This document shows, one piece after another, positions 41,835 to 51,163 of a DNA stretch of 64,000 nucleotides. This stretch comes from Planctomycetia bacterium. Lineage in GTDB: Bacteria > Planctomycetota > Planctomycetia > Pirellulales > Thermoguttaceae. Below the pieces are notes generated by a model that had not been told where the DNA came from, made no database searches, and worked only from the letters and a program-made list of their open reading frames with translations. Position 1 is the stretch's first letter, and each line of letters opens with the position of its first letter. The stretch is taken from NCBI GenBank assembly GCA_030527105.1, contig JAUNBK010000001.1:1-64000 (forward strand), in the 5' to 3' direction. The position numbers and the translations under genes were made by a program.

Positions 41835-44711
41835 TTACTTACACTTTACATGGATACTGGATATGTTTGTAATGTTTGTAAAGCTGAAAGAGTCGGCAGG
41901 AATATTTAGCTTATCTGGAATCACCACATTTTCTTTTGTTGGCTCGCACTTGCCTTCTGTTTTGACGCCTGTGTGTACATTGGTCGCTGTTTCTGGCAAT
42001 GTGAATGTAATGGTACCTGGTGTTGCCGCGACAGGTACCGCAAGGAGTTGATTATCAAAGGTTACTCCTGTAACAGTCGTTATGGTTTCCGGGGTTACTG
42101 TCGGATTTCCAGACAGATTTCCAGTAAAGTTTTTAATCTTCGCAGTAGCTGGAGTTAGGGTTGTTTCCGCCATCGTTGCTTTCGTCGGAATCGTAATAGA
42201 GGCGTTGGTGGTAGACAATGCGCCTCCAGCAATCCCTGTTGGGATTTTTACGGTAGGGCCTTTAATAGGTGTAAACACGGGGTCGGGAAGCTGAAAAGTA
42301 ATATCTTCTGTCGTCCAGTTAATTTCAGGCGTGGCGGATACTGTTGGACTACCTGTAAGATAAGAGATGGTTTCTCTGTGCTCCACTATCTCACAACCAT
42401 CTACAGATACGCTTGTTACCACATCTTTTGTTGTCGTAGTCAGTCCGGTTATCTGAAATGTAAAAGAGATATTGTCAATTTTAGGCACAGACAGGGTTAC
42501 GGTTTTGTTTCCAGAAGAGAACGCTACACTTCCACCTGTAAGGTACTGTGTACCAGAGGACGGCAGGGAAAGCGTTGGTTGTGTGTAAGTTATACCAGAT
42601 ATAAGTTGTTGCGATTCACCGCCAGCCAAAGGCAATTCCGTGGCAGGTATTTTAACTTCCGTCACAACCTCTGTGTCGTCTCCGTTCTTTTCCAGCGTAA
42701 CGGAAGACATCTCTACGCTCAAAGATACAGGCGTTCCATACTGGATACTTCCTGAAGGTGTAATATCTTTGTTCTCTATATTGAGAGCGACCTTATCCAT
42801 TGTGGCCGCAGTAGGGATTTTGATGGCTTCTGTCTCAAACACAGTGTCGGTATAAGTAATACCGGTTACAAGGGAGGTACTCCCTCCTTCGCCAGAACCG
42901 CTTCCCTGTAACTTCCAACCAGACGGGCTAACTCCGGTCAGTACAACTTCGGATGACGATACAACCTCCAACTCAGGACAGGCTACATCCAACGCTAAAT
43001 CCAGCACAGGTTGAAATTTTACATTTATACAGTCGCTTGTATCCGTTGTCTCTTCTGTCACTTGAATAGCCAGTGTACCAGACAGCGTTACTCCGTTATC
43101 GGATGCAGATATAGTAGCAGTGCTTTCGGATAGCCGCTCTTTATTGTCAAATGTGTAACAATCAACCTGCAACCCTGTATCAGGACTCATGATAAGTTCG
43201 GGTGTCAGCGTTCTAACGCAGCTGCCATCTTCGTTGGTTTCTTCTGTGACTGCTATTGTCGGTGTGACATATAATGTTTCGGAGCCATATTTTAGCAGTT
43301 CTATGGGTGCGCCACTTCCTGTAATTAAATCACAACCTTCGCCACAATCAAGAGGTGTGTTTAATTCTGCCGTTAAAACAGGTGTTAAAGTAGTAACGCA
43401 GTCTTCGTCGGTTACGACTTCAATACCGGAAGTAATAGTGAGTGTGCTATTGCCTAACTGTACCGTCTCAGTAACGTCGCCAGAGACATTTATTTCAGGG
43501 CAAGACACATTAAGCTGTCCTGAGGCGTTCAGAACCATGCCTTGACGCAGTGTGCCATTGCAGTTCTCGTCTGTAACCCACTGTAGCGTAGGTTGAGCGG
43601 TTAGAGTGATACCGGCAATATCTACGGATACCGGGTCGGCATTTTGCGTAGCGATCTGAATACACCCGTCCATGTACTGGTCAAGTACAGGGGTTAGTAT
43701 AACGGAGCAATCTTCTTCGGATGTCTCGGTGGTCAGGCTAAGACGTGTATAAAGGACGCTGCCAAGAATATTGGTCTCTGTCAGGATTTCCTCGGAAGTT
43801 ACCTGAATTTCAGGACAAGGTATTTCTCCATCAATGGTTAGATCGAACTCTGGTTGAATGTAGGTCAGGCAATCTTCCGAGTTGTCCTCCGCTGTGTTGA
43901 GAGTTACGCTGCCACACAGTTTTACAGGAGGGTTGGACCGGAGATACAGGCAAACTTCGGAAGTGGCACTGGAGGTTATCGTACTTTCTGCTGGTAACTC
44001 CTCTGTTACCTCTATTACAGGACACGAAAACTCTCCATCCATAGTTAAGTCGAACTCTGGTTGGATGTAGGTGGTACAAGTGTTGTCATCTTCCACCGCG
44101 GACAGTTTTACAGTGCCGCATAGTTCGATAGGCGGATTTCTACGCAGATAGAGACAGGATTTATCTTCTGCCTGAGAAGAGATAGTCGTTCCAGGAGTAC
44201 TTTCAGTGACAATTACAGTAGGGCATTCGTAGTCCACATACGGGTTTTTCCACTCCAACATGGGTTGAATGATGATTTTATCCTCACCATTTTCCGCGTC
44301 ACAACAGCATTTATTCGTGACAGCAAAGTCCAACACCAAACGTCCGCCAAGTTCCAAACGTCCTTTCTCATCTTCAAAGTGAATATTGACGCTATTATTA
44401 CCGGTAGCCTCTTCGATTTTATCAATATCGATTGTCGGACAGGGAAAAAGACCCTCTTCATCACAAGGCAACATAGAGGCAATCACCGATTTCGGTATCT
44501 CCATCACATCACTGGGAGTATCCGTTCCCCAAACAGGCGGTTCCGGTACTTCGATAACATGTTCAGGAGGTTCCGGTATATCGCAGATAGGTGTCAAAGA
44601 GACCGGGTTGAACTGGATATTACCTAATTTGTTGGCAGGTATGGAAATAGAGCCTTCCGCAACCTCTACTTCAATCTCTCTCCCGCCTAACGTTGTTCTA
44701 ATGACTGTCAT
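41835..44711 (-). CDS. Long repetitive tail fibre protein
   Basis: 958 residues. From about 85 to 600, six to eight units of 50-70 residues repeat a pattern 'CP-x-I-x-V ... L-x-x-x-L-C-G ... D-x-C ... I-x-PEFDL-x-x-DG'. The clearest pair are CLYLRRNPPIELCGTVKL and CLYLRSNPPVKLCGSVTL, each followed by TYIQPEFDL. The Cys are regularly placed. The C-terminal 350 residues change to a Thr/Pro/Ile beta pattern (KIPTAATMDK, SIPTKATM-like). DNA-level repetition is visible around 43810-44060. Likely an elongated fibre or baseplate arm; its start overlaps the 138-residue gene by 14 bases. Confidence 0.65.
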   Translation of the reverse strand: MTVIRTTLGGREIEVEVAEGSISIPANKLGNIQFNPVSLTPICDIPEPPEHVIEVPEPPVWGTDTPSDVMEIPKSVIASMLPCDEEGLFPCPTIDIDKIEEATGNNSVNIHFEDEKGRLELGGRLVLDFAVTNKCCCDAENGEDKIIIQPMLEWKNPYVDYECPTVIVTESTPGTTISSQAEDKSCLYLRRNPPIELCGTVKLSAVEDDNTCTTYIQPEFDLTMDGEFSCPVIEVTEELPAESTITSSATSEVCLYLRSNPPVKLCGSVTLNTAEDNSEDCLTYIQPEFDLTIDGEIPCPEIQVTSEEILTETNILGSVLYTRLSLTTETSEEDCSVILTPVLDQYMDGCIQIATQNADPVSVDIAGITLTAQPTLQWVTDENCNGTLRQGMVLNASGQLNVSCPEINVSGDVTETVQLGNSTLTITSGIEVVTDEDCVTTLTPVLTAELNTPLDCGEGCDLITGSGAPIELLKYGSETLYVTPTIAVTEETNEDGSCVRTLTPELIMSPDTGLQVDCYTFDNKERLSESTATISASDNGVTLSGTLAIQVTEETTDTSDCINVKFQPVLDLALDVACPELEVVSSSEVVLTGVSPSGWKLQGSGSGEGGSTSLVTGITYTDTVFETEAIKIPTAATMDKVALNIENKDITPSGSIQYGTPVSLSVEMSSVTLEKNGDDTEVVTEVKIPATELPLAGGESQQLISGITYTQPTLSLPSSGTQYLTGGSVAFSSGNKTVTLSVPKIDNISFTFQITGLTTTTKDVVTSVSVDGCEIVEHRETISYLTGSPTVSATPEINWTTEDITFQLPDPVFTPIKGPTVKIPTGIAGGALSTTNASITIPTKATMAETTLTPATAKIKNFTGNLSGNPTVTPETITTVTGVTFDNQLLAVPVAATPGTITFTLPETATNVHTGVKTEGKCEPTKENVVIPDKLNIPADSFSFTNITNISSIHVKCK

Positions 44712-45114
44712 CTATCTGCTTCCGATATACCGTATCTTCAAAAGAGTAAGCCGCACACATGGTTACTTCCTCTTGAATCTTATCAAGAGTTATGGCATTC
44801 TCCAAAGGAGTAGTTTCCAGGGTCACAAGGATTTTATCACCTGCCGGGATACAATCTTTTAGTCGTGGTATGGCCTGGGTCAAGTCTTTTTGAATACAAT
44901 TCTCTTTAATACGCACAGATACAATATGGGATCGTAGCAATTTATCTACAAGAAATTGAAACACGTTCAGTTTTTCCGGCAAATGCGCAGGGGTTGGCTC
45001 GCCATAACTGATTGTCCTTGTATCCAGCCAATGAGCAAGGGTGCTTTTTCGGTATATTTTTCCGTCATGATAAATAACATAATCACGTATATTCAATGGT
45101 AACGCTCCTTGCAT
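44698..45114 (-). CDS. Baseplate-associated phage protein
   Basis: 138 residues from the ATG at 45114. However, AAGGAG lies inside its first codons and is ideally placed for a TTG at 45096, so the real protein may be 132 residues (starting at NIRDYVIYHDGKI). Mixed alpha/beta, with a helix FQFLVDKLLRSHIVSVRIKE. Follows the baseplate J-like gene and precedes the fibre gene, so a baseplate wedge role is likely. No family recognised. Confidence 0.6.
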   Translation of the reverse strand: MQGALPLNIRDYVIYHDGKIYRKSTLAHWLDTRTISYGEPTPAHLPEKLNVFQFLVDKLLRSHIVSVRIKENCIQKDLTQAIPRLKDCIPAGDKILVTLETTPLENAITLDKIQEEVTMCAAYSFEDTVYRKQIDDSH

Positions 45115-46585
45115 AAAATACCGTTGTTCGTGACGTCACACCACGCATTGGGTCATTAGGAGCCTCTGCAAGCTCACAACCAGAGGCCTGATAAACTAAG
45201 TTGTCAGGACCCCATACTTCGGAACTGAGTCGCAACGTATAGAGTTGCTGATCGTTCGTCAGAACATCACCAAGAGCACGCGCAAGTTCTACAGAGGTGA
45301 TGACACCCGCGAAGCCTGTATTGTTGATGTGGTTTGTAATGGTGTTACGTATGGCAGCTTCGTTACCTGCTTTACTTGTGATAGTAACGACAACATCGAC
45401 GAAAGCAGGCCATGCGGCTCTAACAAGCGCATCGTTTGTAACAGGCATTAAAGCTCTGTCTTCCAATACAGCTTGTACTTTATCAATATCAGACTGTCCT
45501 ACAATGGTTACAAGGCAGTCTTTGTTGACATCATCGACAAGACTGTCGGATAGGAATTCGACTAAAATTTTACTGTCAGCGGTATGGGGAATGCCAGTAA
45601 CTGTATGCTTTACAATCTCACAGGATTTATCTTCCAGTCGCACATCGGTTACACGATAACTTCCAGGAAGTGCCTTCGTGGATAATTGCCATCGTGCAAG
45701 TCCTTTATCCATAGTCAGAAAGGTAGCTGGTTCAGTAACTGTCAGAGCGGTGACAGAAGGGGTTGTTTTTACATAAATATCTGCTCTGCCACCTACAGAT
45801 ATAGGAAACACTGTCAGTTTGTCACGCTGCATTTCCGCATCTCCAAAACCGATTACCGAAATATCCACCATTTCAGGGAAGTTCTGCAACAACAGAGCGG
45901 CAATGTTGGCGCGATTACCCCAGCAGGGTGTAGCCATGCCGTCAGCAAGACGTTGCATGACATGTGCGTTGGATTCTGTATCTGATCCAATTGTAAAATC
46001 TTCCGCAGCGGTTATGCGTATTAGATTGTCAAAAGAACTGTCTGTAGTAAACTCTGTTCCTTTGGCAATGAAAGAAGAGGCTCCGGGGACCTCGGCGACG
46101 ACATCTGCATAATAACCAAAAACGTCGTGTGAAATTTGGGACAGTGTGTCGGAAGCCCCGGAGTTTGTTGAATATATCACTACAGAGGAGCTGGTGATAT
46201 AAGTTTCGTCGTTATAATAAAAACGTGTATTGACGGGTAGAAGTACACTTACATTTTCGGAAAACTCCAATAATACCCGTCCGCGACTATAAGTTGCGCT
46301 TTTACGAGTTATATTATAGTTGGAAAATACTTTATCTGCAACTGATTCTTCCGCAAGAGTAGGGTCTTGTGATATACTCAGTAGGCTCTGTGCTGATTTA
46401 TACCGAGAAAGCTCTGTAGAAGTACGGGCAGCCAGAACAGCGTGCAAATAAAGTACAAGGTCGTGCAGGACTCCACGAGAAATGTCAATACCAGGATATT
46501 TCTCTTGAATCAGTTGCGTGAGTAATTGTTGATACTCTGTAACTGTACTAACATCGATTTGGTCAAACGAGTTTACTTCGATCAT
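45083..46585 (-). CDS. Baseplate J-like wedge protein
   Basis: 500 residues. The N-terminal helices match the baseplate J family: GIDISRGVLHDLVLYLHAVL, then TELSRYKSAQSLLSISQDPT, then SNYNITRKSATYSRGRVLLE. Then come a beta domain (SVVIYSTNSGASDTLSQI) and the characteristic GNRANIAALLLQNFPEMVDI and C-terminal IRNTITNHINNTGFAGVITS. It forms the wedges of the contractile-tail baseplate. Overlaps the next gene by 32 bases. Strong family resemblance. Confidence 0.9.
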   Translation of the reverse strand: MIEVNSFDQIDVSTVTEYQQLLTQLIQEKYPGIDISRGVLHDLVLYLHAVLAARTSTELSRYKSAQSLLSISQDPTLAEESVADKVFSNYNITRKSATYSRGRVLLEFSENVSVLLPVNTRFYYNDETYITSSSVVIYSTNSGASDTLSQISHDVFGYYADVVAEVPGASSFIAKGTEFTTDSSFDNLIRITAAEDFTIGSDTESNAHVMQRLADGMATPCWGNRANIAALLLQNFPEMVDISVIGFGDAEMQRDKLTVFPISVGGRADIYVKTTPSVTALTVTEPATFLTMDKGLARWQLSTKALPGSYRVTDVRLEDKSCEIVKHTVTGIPHTADSKILVEFLSDSLVDDVNKDCLVTIVGQSDIDKVQAVLEDRALMPVTNDALVRAAWPAFVDVVVTITSKAGNEAAIRNTITNHINNTGFAGVITSVELARALGDVLTNDQQLYTLRLSSEVWGPDNLVYQASGCELAEAPNDPMRGVTSRTTVFYARSVTIEYT

Positions 46586-46607
46586 GATTTTTCGTCTATT
46601 TTCTCTT

Positions 46608-47306
46608 CTATGCCAGCCGTTTTATTTCAATTGCTTTACCGTCTGTGGAAGTACGCAAACTAGGTCTGTTTCCTGTAATAGTGGAGGTTATTCGGAATCC
46701 GCCATAAATATCAGGAGGCATTCCGTTGATAGTTTGTACATAGCGAGGTGTTTGTATGGCAGTTGTACAGGCTTTTCGTTTATACAATACTTCTCCAAGC
46801 ACGTCGAAACGTACTTTATCATCCACATAGCGTAAAAACACACCATCAGCGCCTACAAGCCACACATCTCCTGTGAGAGAGTTATCTCTTACTCCAATAG
46901 AGGCTACTCCCATAGTATTTACCGGCATACGACATCGAACAGCGAAGGAAGTAGCGTCTCTGTAAAAGGTATAGGTGCCTATTGGCAGAGAACGTAACCA
47001 AGACAATCGATTCTTATCGGACACAAGACAACCTGCCAATTTTTTAGTATCTGTGTAAAAATACAGCATATCCGAGTCTTCCAGCAGACTGGTAGCGTGT
47101 AAATCATCATCTGTTACGGTTAGACGTATTTGTGTGTCTGATACTTGAATTTCAGACAGATACGGTTCCGTCATATAGAACGTACCATCTAAAAATAACG
47201 TCTCTGGCAAGGTAATGGAGTCTCCAGACAGGGTTGCAGTGTCTTCAAATGGATATTTTGTGTTCTCGAACTGGTCTCGAAACTCTTGATAAATAATACG
47301 TGGCAT
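46608..47306 (-). CDS. YPF-motif baseplate/tail protein
   Basis: 232 residues. The N-terminal module NTKYPFEDTATLSGDSITLP, then LFLDGTFY, is shared with the proteins at 23922 and 47314. A beta-rich body follows, with a C-terminal SINGxPP-type motif (QTINGMPPDIYGGFRIT). Located just upstream of the baseplate J-like gene. Likely docks on the baseplate through the shared N-terminal module. Confidence 0.6.
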   Translation of the reverse strand: MPRIIYQEFRDQFENTKYPFEDTATLSGDSITLPETLFLDGTFYMTEPYLSEIQVSDTQIRLTVTDDDLHATSLLEDSDMLYFYTDTKKLAGCLVSDKNRLSWLRSLPIGTYTFYRDATSFAVRCRMPVNTMGVASIGVRDNSLTGDVWLVGADGVFLRYVDDKVRFDVLGEVLYKRKACTTAIQTPRYVQTINGMPPDIYGGFRITSTITGNRPSLRTSTDGKAIEIKRLA

Positions 47307-47313
47307 AAATCAC

Positions 47314-48252
47314 CTAACATCCGTTACTTAAAGAGCTTGAAGTCACTACTAATTGTGTTTGCATGATAGCCCCATACAAATTCTCCAGTAATGCGGACTG
47401 AGTTGTGTTATTATTCTCAATAGTACGCAATGCTTGTGCAAGAGCTTCCAATTCATCACAGCCGCAGTCTGGAGTAGCGCAAGAGTCGCTTAATTGTACC
47501 CCGTTGGTTGTCGTTGCCGCTACAAGACATCCACTTCCGGCTATATTGATGTTACCAGTAGCGTCAGGACGTACTCCGTTGATGGAAGTAATGCAATTCC
47601 CTGTTTCATGTAGGTCGCAAACGCAAGTTTCTTCAAAATTATCCGTATTTTTGGCACTTAACGTAATTATCGTGGTATTTCCGTTACGTTTTGTCGTTAT
47701 TTCCATGTTAGAACCGGCTTCCAGCACAATATCGCCATAAATCTTGTCAGATACAGTCGATTTGTTCTGTATGGCAATAGAGGAGACGGATCGTAACATG
47801 GGAATGACGCAATCTGGCTCAATAGGTGTTGATTCTGGCAAAAAAGTGTATGTCCCAGCCAAATTTTTCACTGCGGAAGGGTTTATTGCTGCATAACCAG
47901 CGGTATCTGCAAAATCACCCAACCCGGTCATACGACAAGTAGCGATTTCCTCCCCAGAAGTGGCATAAATTGAGGCAACATCAGGAAATTCGGACGGTTC
48001 TGTCGCACTAGAGCCATCGTTATACCCTATAAGCACTGTACACCCGGTACCGGCGACGGTAATACTCTTTACAAAAAAGTTTTCTACGCGAATATTGTGT
48101 CCTGCATTGATAGAAAGGCGTAAAGCCAGTAAAAAATCGTCAGGAAGACGAATATCCTGGCTTAGAAAGCATAATTTGTCACCATGTTCCGCTAATGGGT
48201 ATGATCTTTGGCTGTTTTGGTTGAGCCAATTGACATTCCAGAGTCCAATCAT
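47314..48252 (-). CDS. YPF-motif tail protein with GDIVLEAG module
   Basis: 312 residues. It opens NSQRSYPLAE and then LPDDFLLALRLSINAGHN, the shared docking module. The second half shares GDIVLEAG and 'C-x-x-S-I-N-G-V' (NCITSINGVRPD) with the 181-residue protein at 18212-18757. A third part carries Cys clusters (SCATPDCGC). A mosaic of baseplate modules. The gene start overlaps the upstream gene by four bases. Confidence 0.6.
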   Translation of the reverse strand: MIGLWNVNWLNQNSQRSYPLAEHGDKLCFLSQDIRLPDDFLLALRLSINAGHNIRVENFFVKSITVAGTGCTVLIGYNDGSSATEPSEFPDVASIYATSGEEIATCRMTGLGDFADTAGYAAINPSAVKNLAGTYTFLPESTPIEPDCVIPMLRSVSSIAIQNKSTVSDKIYGDIVLEAGSNMEITTKRNGNTTIITLSAKNTDNFEETCVCDLHETGNCITSINGVRPDATGNINIAGSGCLVAATTTNGVQLSDSCATPDCGCDELEALAQALRTIENNNTTQSALLENLYGAIMQTQLVVTSSSLSNGC

Positions 48253-49850
48253 GCGTTTTCTCCGATATTAAGAATCCCTGCCATGCGGATAAAGCCTGCG
48301 TCGGCGATATAACCATCCGCATTCTCCCGTTTAAGAATCCAAACCAAAGTATCCCCTTCCGAAACATCAATTTCTTCACTCTCAAGCTCGAAAACGGTGT
48401 CAGAAGTTACCGCTACCGTGCTTTGGAGCGTCACATCACGTGGCGAGAATCGCGTTGTAAGGTCGATAGCCTGATTGACAGGCCTTGGAATGCGAATATA
48501 CTGCAAATCAAGTTGCGGATAAGTCCCAGACAACTTGGCAAGGCAAGTCAGACGTAATTTCAAGCGTAAATTAGAGCCGAAAACTCCTGGAACCTCCATT
48601 TTCATGGTTAAAGAAGCAGGACGTGAGTAGGGAAGAGCGATATAAGTGATACGATTGTACTCACTTTCCAACGCTTCCGCCAATTTCACGACTTGAGGAT
48701 GTAATTCATAGTCTTCAGAGTAAGCAGAAGTCTCTACGGACAGCAATTTATGGTAATAGGTAGAGCCTTCGTAGGAAAATGTATCCCCGGAAAGGCGTAA
48801 ATTGTTGTTTAGACTGCGAATACCGTGAATGACAGGGACATTTTCCTGCTCCCATTGCTCGTTAAACTGTTTAATTGCTTTTCCAGTCAGATTCGAGGAC
48901 TCAATAACCTTGTTTCCGAGTGTAAATTGAGCGTATAAGTCTCCTGTTGAAGCGGCATTGCCGTTACAATCGACAAAAGCAAGGGGCTGATTCGCGTCTG
49001 GTTGTAATCGCGTTACGTAAATTTCGTTATTTCCATAGCGAATTCGTGAAAAATGAATGGTTATGCGAAAATCAGGAGATTCTTCTGTCTTTCCAGGGCT
49101 AATATCCTGCTTAAGCCACCAAATACCTTTAGAATCCACTTGAATATAAGTTCCAACAGGTACTTCTCTTCCTCCAAACGTCTCTTGTAATACCGTGCCA
49201 GACTCATTTTTACCGTCCCAGTCAATCGTACACGCGCAAGCCTCTACAGGGATAGGTGGAAAACAGACTTTCAGGCCTTCATCTTCTCTCCAGTCATATC
49301 CTTTAACGGCGTTGGCAGGCACATTCGTAAACTCTGTTACGTCTTTCCATAAGGAATCCTGTAATGTAAAGGAGTAATGGGTGTGTTGGAAGGGTTTTCC
49401 CGCATATTCAGGATGTACATAGACCAAAACTCTGGTGTCGCACGGGTCTGAAGAGCCTAAAACAACTCCGACAGGGACACATACAGAAGAAGGAAGAAAG
49501 GAACAAAAACCTTCCTCAGTACTAAGAAAGAAGCGTCCCTCGCCGGAGCCTAGATAGTTGCGAATAGCTGGCAGGTCAACAATTCCAAACATGACAATAT
49601 CGGCACGTGTCTTTGTTTTCTTGACAGATACGATACCAATACAGTCTGCCTCAGGAGAGGGTGTGTACTCTCCTGTATTGCAATCCTGCATGACTTTGGC
49701 ACAGGCAGGTGCAAAGTACTGGTTTTCTATATCCCAGTAAACCGGCATACCTGCAATAACATCCTCTCGTACCGGCATATCAGATAGCACTAATGTTGAC
49801 GGGTTGTCTGCTGCGCACACGCTGTTATAGTTGTAGGTTTGGCTCATCAT
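48249..49850 (-). CDS. Tail structural / receptor-interaction candidate
   Basis: 533 residues, beta-rich, Cys-rich in the first half (CAADNPST, CAKVMQDCNTGEY, CIGIVSVKK, VEACACTIDW). Contains FALQD-like strands and a later segment (SYPQLDLQYIRIPR-like). First gene of the leftward baseplate/fibre block, probably transcribed first. Position and composition suggest a peripheral tail protein; no family recognised. Confidence 0.55.
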   Translation of the reverse strand: MMSQTYNYNSVCAADNPSTLVLSDMPVREDVIAGMPVYWDIENQYFAPACAKVMQDCNTGEYTPSPEADCIGIVSVKKTKTRADIVMFGIVDLPAIRNYLGSGEGRFFLSTEEGFCSFLPSSVCVPVGVVLGSSDPCDTRVLVYVHPEYAGKPFQHTHYSFTLQDSLWKDVTEFTNVPANAVKGYDWREDEGLKVCFPPIPVEACACTIDWDGKNESGTVLQETFGGREVPVGTYIQVDSKGIWWLKQDISPGKTEESPDFRITIHFSRIRYGNNEIYVTRLQPDANQPLAFVDCNGNAASTGDLYAQFTLGNKVIESSNLTGKAIKQFNEQWEQENVPVIHGIRSLNNNLRLSGDTFSYEGSTYYHKLLSVETSAYSEDYELHPQVVKLAEALESEYNRITYIALPYSRPASLTMKMEVPGVFGSNLRLKLRLTCLAKLSGTYPQLDLQYIRIPRPVNQAIDLTTRFSPRDVTLQSTVAVTSDTVFELESEEIDVSEGDTLVWILKRENADGYIADAGFIRMAGILNIGENA

Positions 49851-49935
49851 TATTTTTTTTTGCTAAAATTTTCAACTTTTGTTAAGATTATTTCAGTTTA
49901 ATAACAAACAAGCCCTTTAGCAAATAGAATTCTTG

Positions 49936-49944
49936 TGGTATACT
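49936..49944 (+). promoter_or_regulatory. Extended -10 promoter element
   Basis: TGG followed by TATACT (49939-49944), 23 bases upstream of the ATG at 49968. The -35 is weak (TTTAGC at 49916-49921 with a 17-base spacer). It lies in the divergent gap between the tail block and the rightward virion block. Confidence 0.5.
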
Positions 49945-49967
49945 GCAAGAAGAAAGGAAGACAGAGA

Positions 49968-50408
49968 ATGTCGAAATATTGTATGGTTAAAGCCAAGGCT
50001 CCATTTCGTTCCGGCTTGCGACGGTTAACCGCTGCGGATTTGAATCTGCCCGTCAAGGAGATTGAGGTAGAAGAGAAGAAGGATGAGAAACTGGAAGAAG
50101 TCAAAGTAGTAGAACCTGAAATTCAGGAAACTGTTGTAGAGACGGAATCTGAGACGCAGGAAACGACAAAAGAAGTTTCTGCAAACGAAACTCAGGAAGA
50201 AGTCATTTATCTGAAAGACTGTAAAGAATTTACCAGCAATAATGTAAAATTGCTTGCAGTAAACAATATAGAAACTACAGAACAGTTGCAAACCTACATG
50301 GAGACGAATGGTGATCTGGAAGCCCTGGACAAGATTGGCGCAGTTCGCGCAGAAAGTATTGTCAAGGAATATAATACATGGAAAACCAATCAAAACGACC
50401 AAAATTAG
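49968..50408 (+). CDS. Acidic phage protein with a C-terminal HhH-like motif
   Basis: 146 residues from ATG 49968 (AAGGAAG upstream). N-terminus basic (FRSGLRRLTAADLNLPVKE). A long Glu/Thr-rich linker (about 30-80) then leads to a helical end resembling helix-hairpin-helix DNA-binding units (about 95-135, with LEALDKIGAVRAESIVKEYN). The start of the next gene overlaps it by 31 bases. Possibly a nucleic-acid-binding virion or late protein; function unproven. Confidence 0.6.
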   Translation: MSKYCMVKAKAPFRSGLRRLTAADLNLPVKEIEVEEKKDEKLEEVKVVEPEIQETVVETESETQETTKEVSANETQEEVIYLKDCKEFTSNNVKLLAVNNIETTEQLQTYMETNGDLEALDKIGAVRAESIVKEYNTWKTNQNDQN

Positions 50409-51064
50409 ACCGCTCCAAAAGTATTGATTTTGTAAGTAAGATACTTGGAGCAGTAGCTTCCCCTTTGCGTGGACTATCTGCTTTCAGGTACGCCATGGAA
50501 ACGGCTAATTATGGTGAAACTCTCTTCCGTTCAAGGTTCCCGGAAGGAACAGAATTATGTTATCCTGATATTGACTTGCGTGCTGAGATAGGTTGGCACG
50601 CAAGTCTTTTATCATTTGCACAGTTATATGGAAGAGCCTCTTATGAAGATATACTTCGTATAAGTAATTCGGAACTTGCGGGATGTATATTACTCTTGAA
50701 TCCAGATATGCGAATGCCTCTGGATTCAAGAGTTTTGCGTTATATTTCCAATTTATCGCAGGCAACAGATGAATTGAAACTGGCGGCAATGGCACGAACG
50801 CTTACGGCTGTCAACTATATTGGTGAAGAGGCGACCGATTACCCTCCAGCTATTTTATACGAGCTGGCTTATTATGTAAAACATTTCCAGGCATTCTCCC
50901 CGCACTCCGATTTCACTCTCAAAGAATGGCAGAAAGCCTGTCACTGTATAAACTCCTGGTATCTTCAAGAAGCTATCTCCAGACATCTTCCAAGACTTAG
51001 CACTGTATTCTCTCTGGATTCGGATAGACGACTGAATCAGTTACGAGAGCTTGTGGAAGTATAA
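50378..51064 (+). CDS. Helical phage protein, unknown
   Basis: 228 residues, alpha-helical, soluble. Begins MENQSKRPKLDRSKSIDFVS and includes LAAMARTLTAVNYIGEEATD. Overlaps the preceding gene by 31 bases, so they are coexpressed. No family recognised. Followed by a strong hairpin and the 733-residue gene. Confidence 0.6.
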   Translation: MENQSKRPKLDRSKSIDFVSKILGAVASPLRGLSAFRYAMETANYGETLFRSRFPEGTELCYPDIDLRAEIGWHASLLSFAQLYGRASYEDILRISNSELAGCILLLNPDMRMPLDSRVLRYISNLSQATDELKLAAMARTLTAVNYIGEEATDYPPAILYELAYYVKHFQAFSPHSDFTLKEWQKACHCINSWYLQEAISRHLPRLSTVFSLDSDRRLNQLRELVEV

Positions 51065-51091
51065 TCCTGTACGCAACCCCATTATCAGTTT

Positions 51092-51131
51092 GTAGCTTTT
51101 CATTTTATGATTATAATCAGTGAAAAGCTAC
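51092..51131. promoter_or_regulatory. Nested inverted repeat before the 733-residue gene
   Basis: GTAGCTTTTCA (51092-51102) pairs with TGAAAAGCTAC (51121-51131). The loop contains the perfect palindrome TGATTATAATCA (51108-51119). It covers an ATG at 51107 that lacks a ribosome site, so it favours the later start at 51164. Could be an operator or an RNA structure controlling the gene. Confidence 0.55.
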
Positions 51132-51163
51132 ACGATAACTGGTTTTTGCAAGGATTGAAAAGA

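Noticed and set aside
41835-44711. Fibre repeats as an intein or mobile insertion
   Set aside because: Repeats lack Hint motifs and keep one frame; they are ordinary structural repeats.
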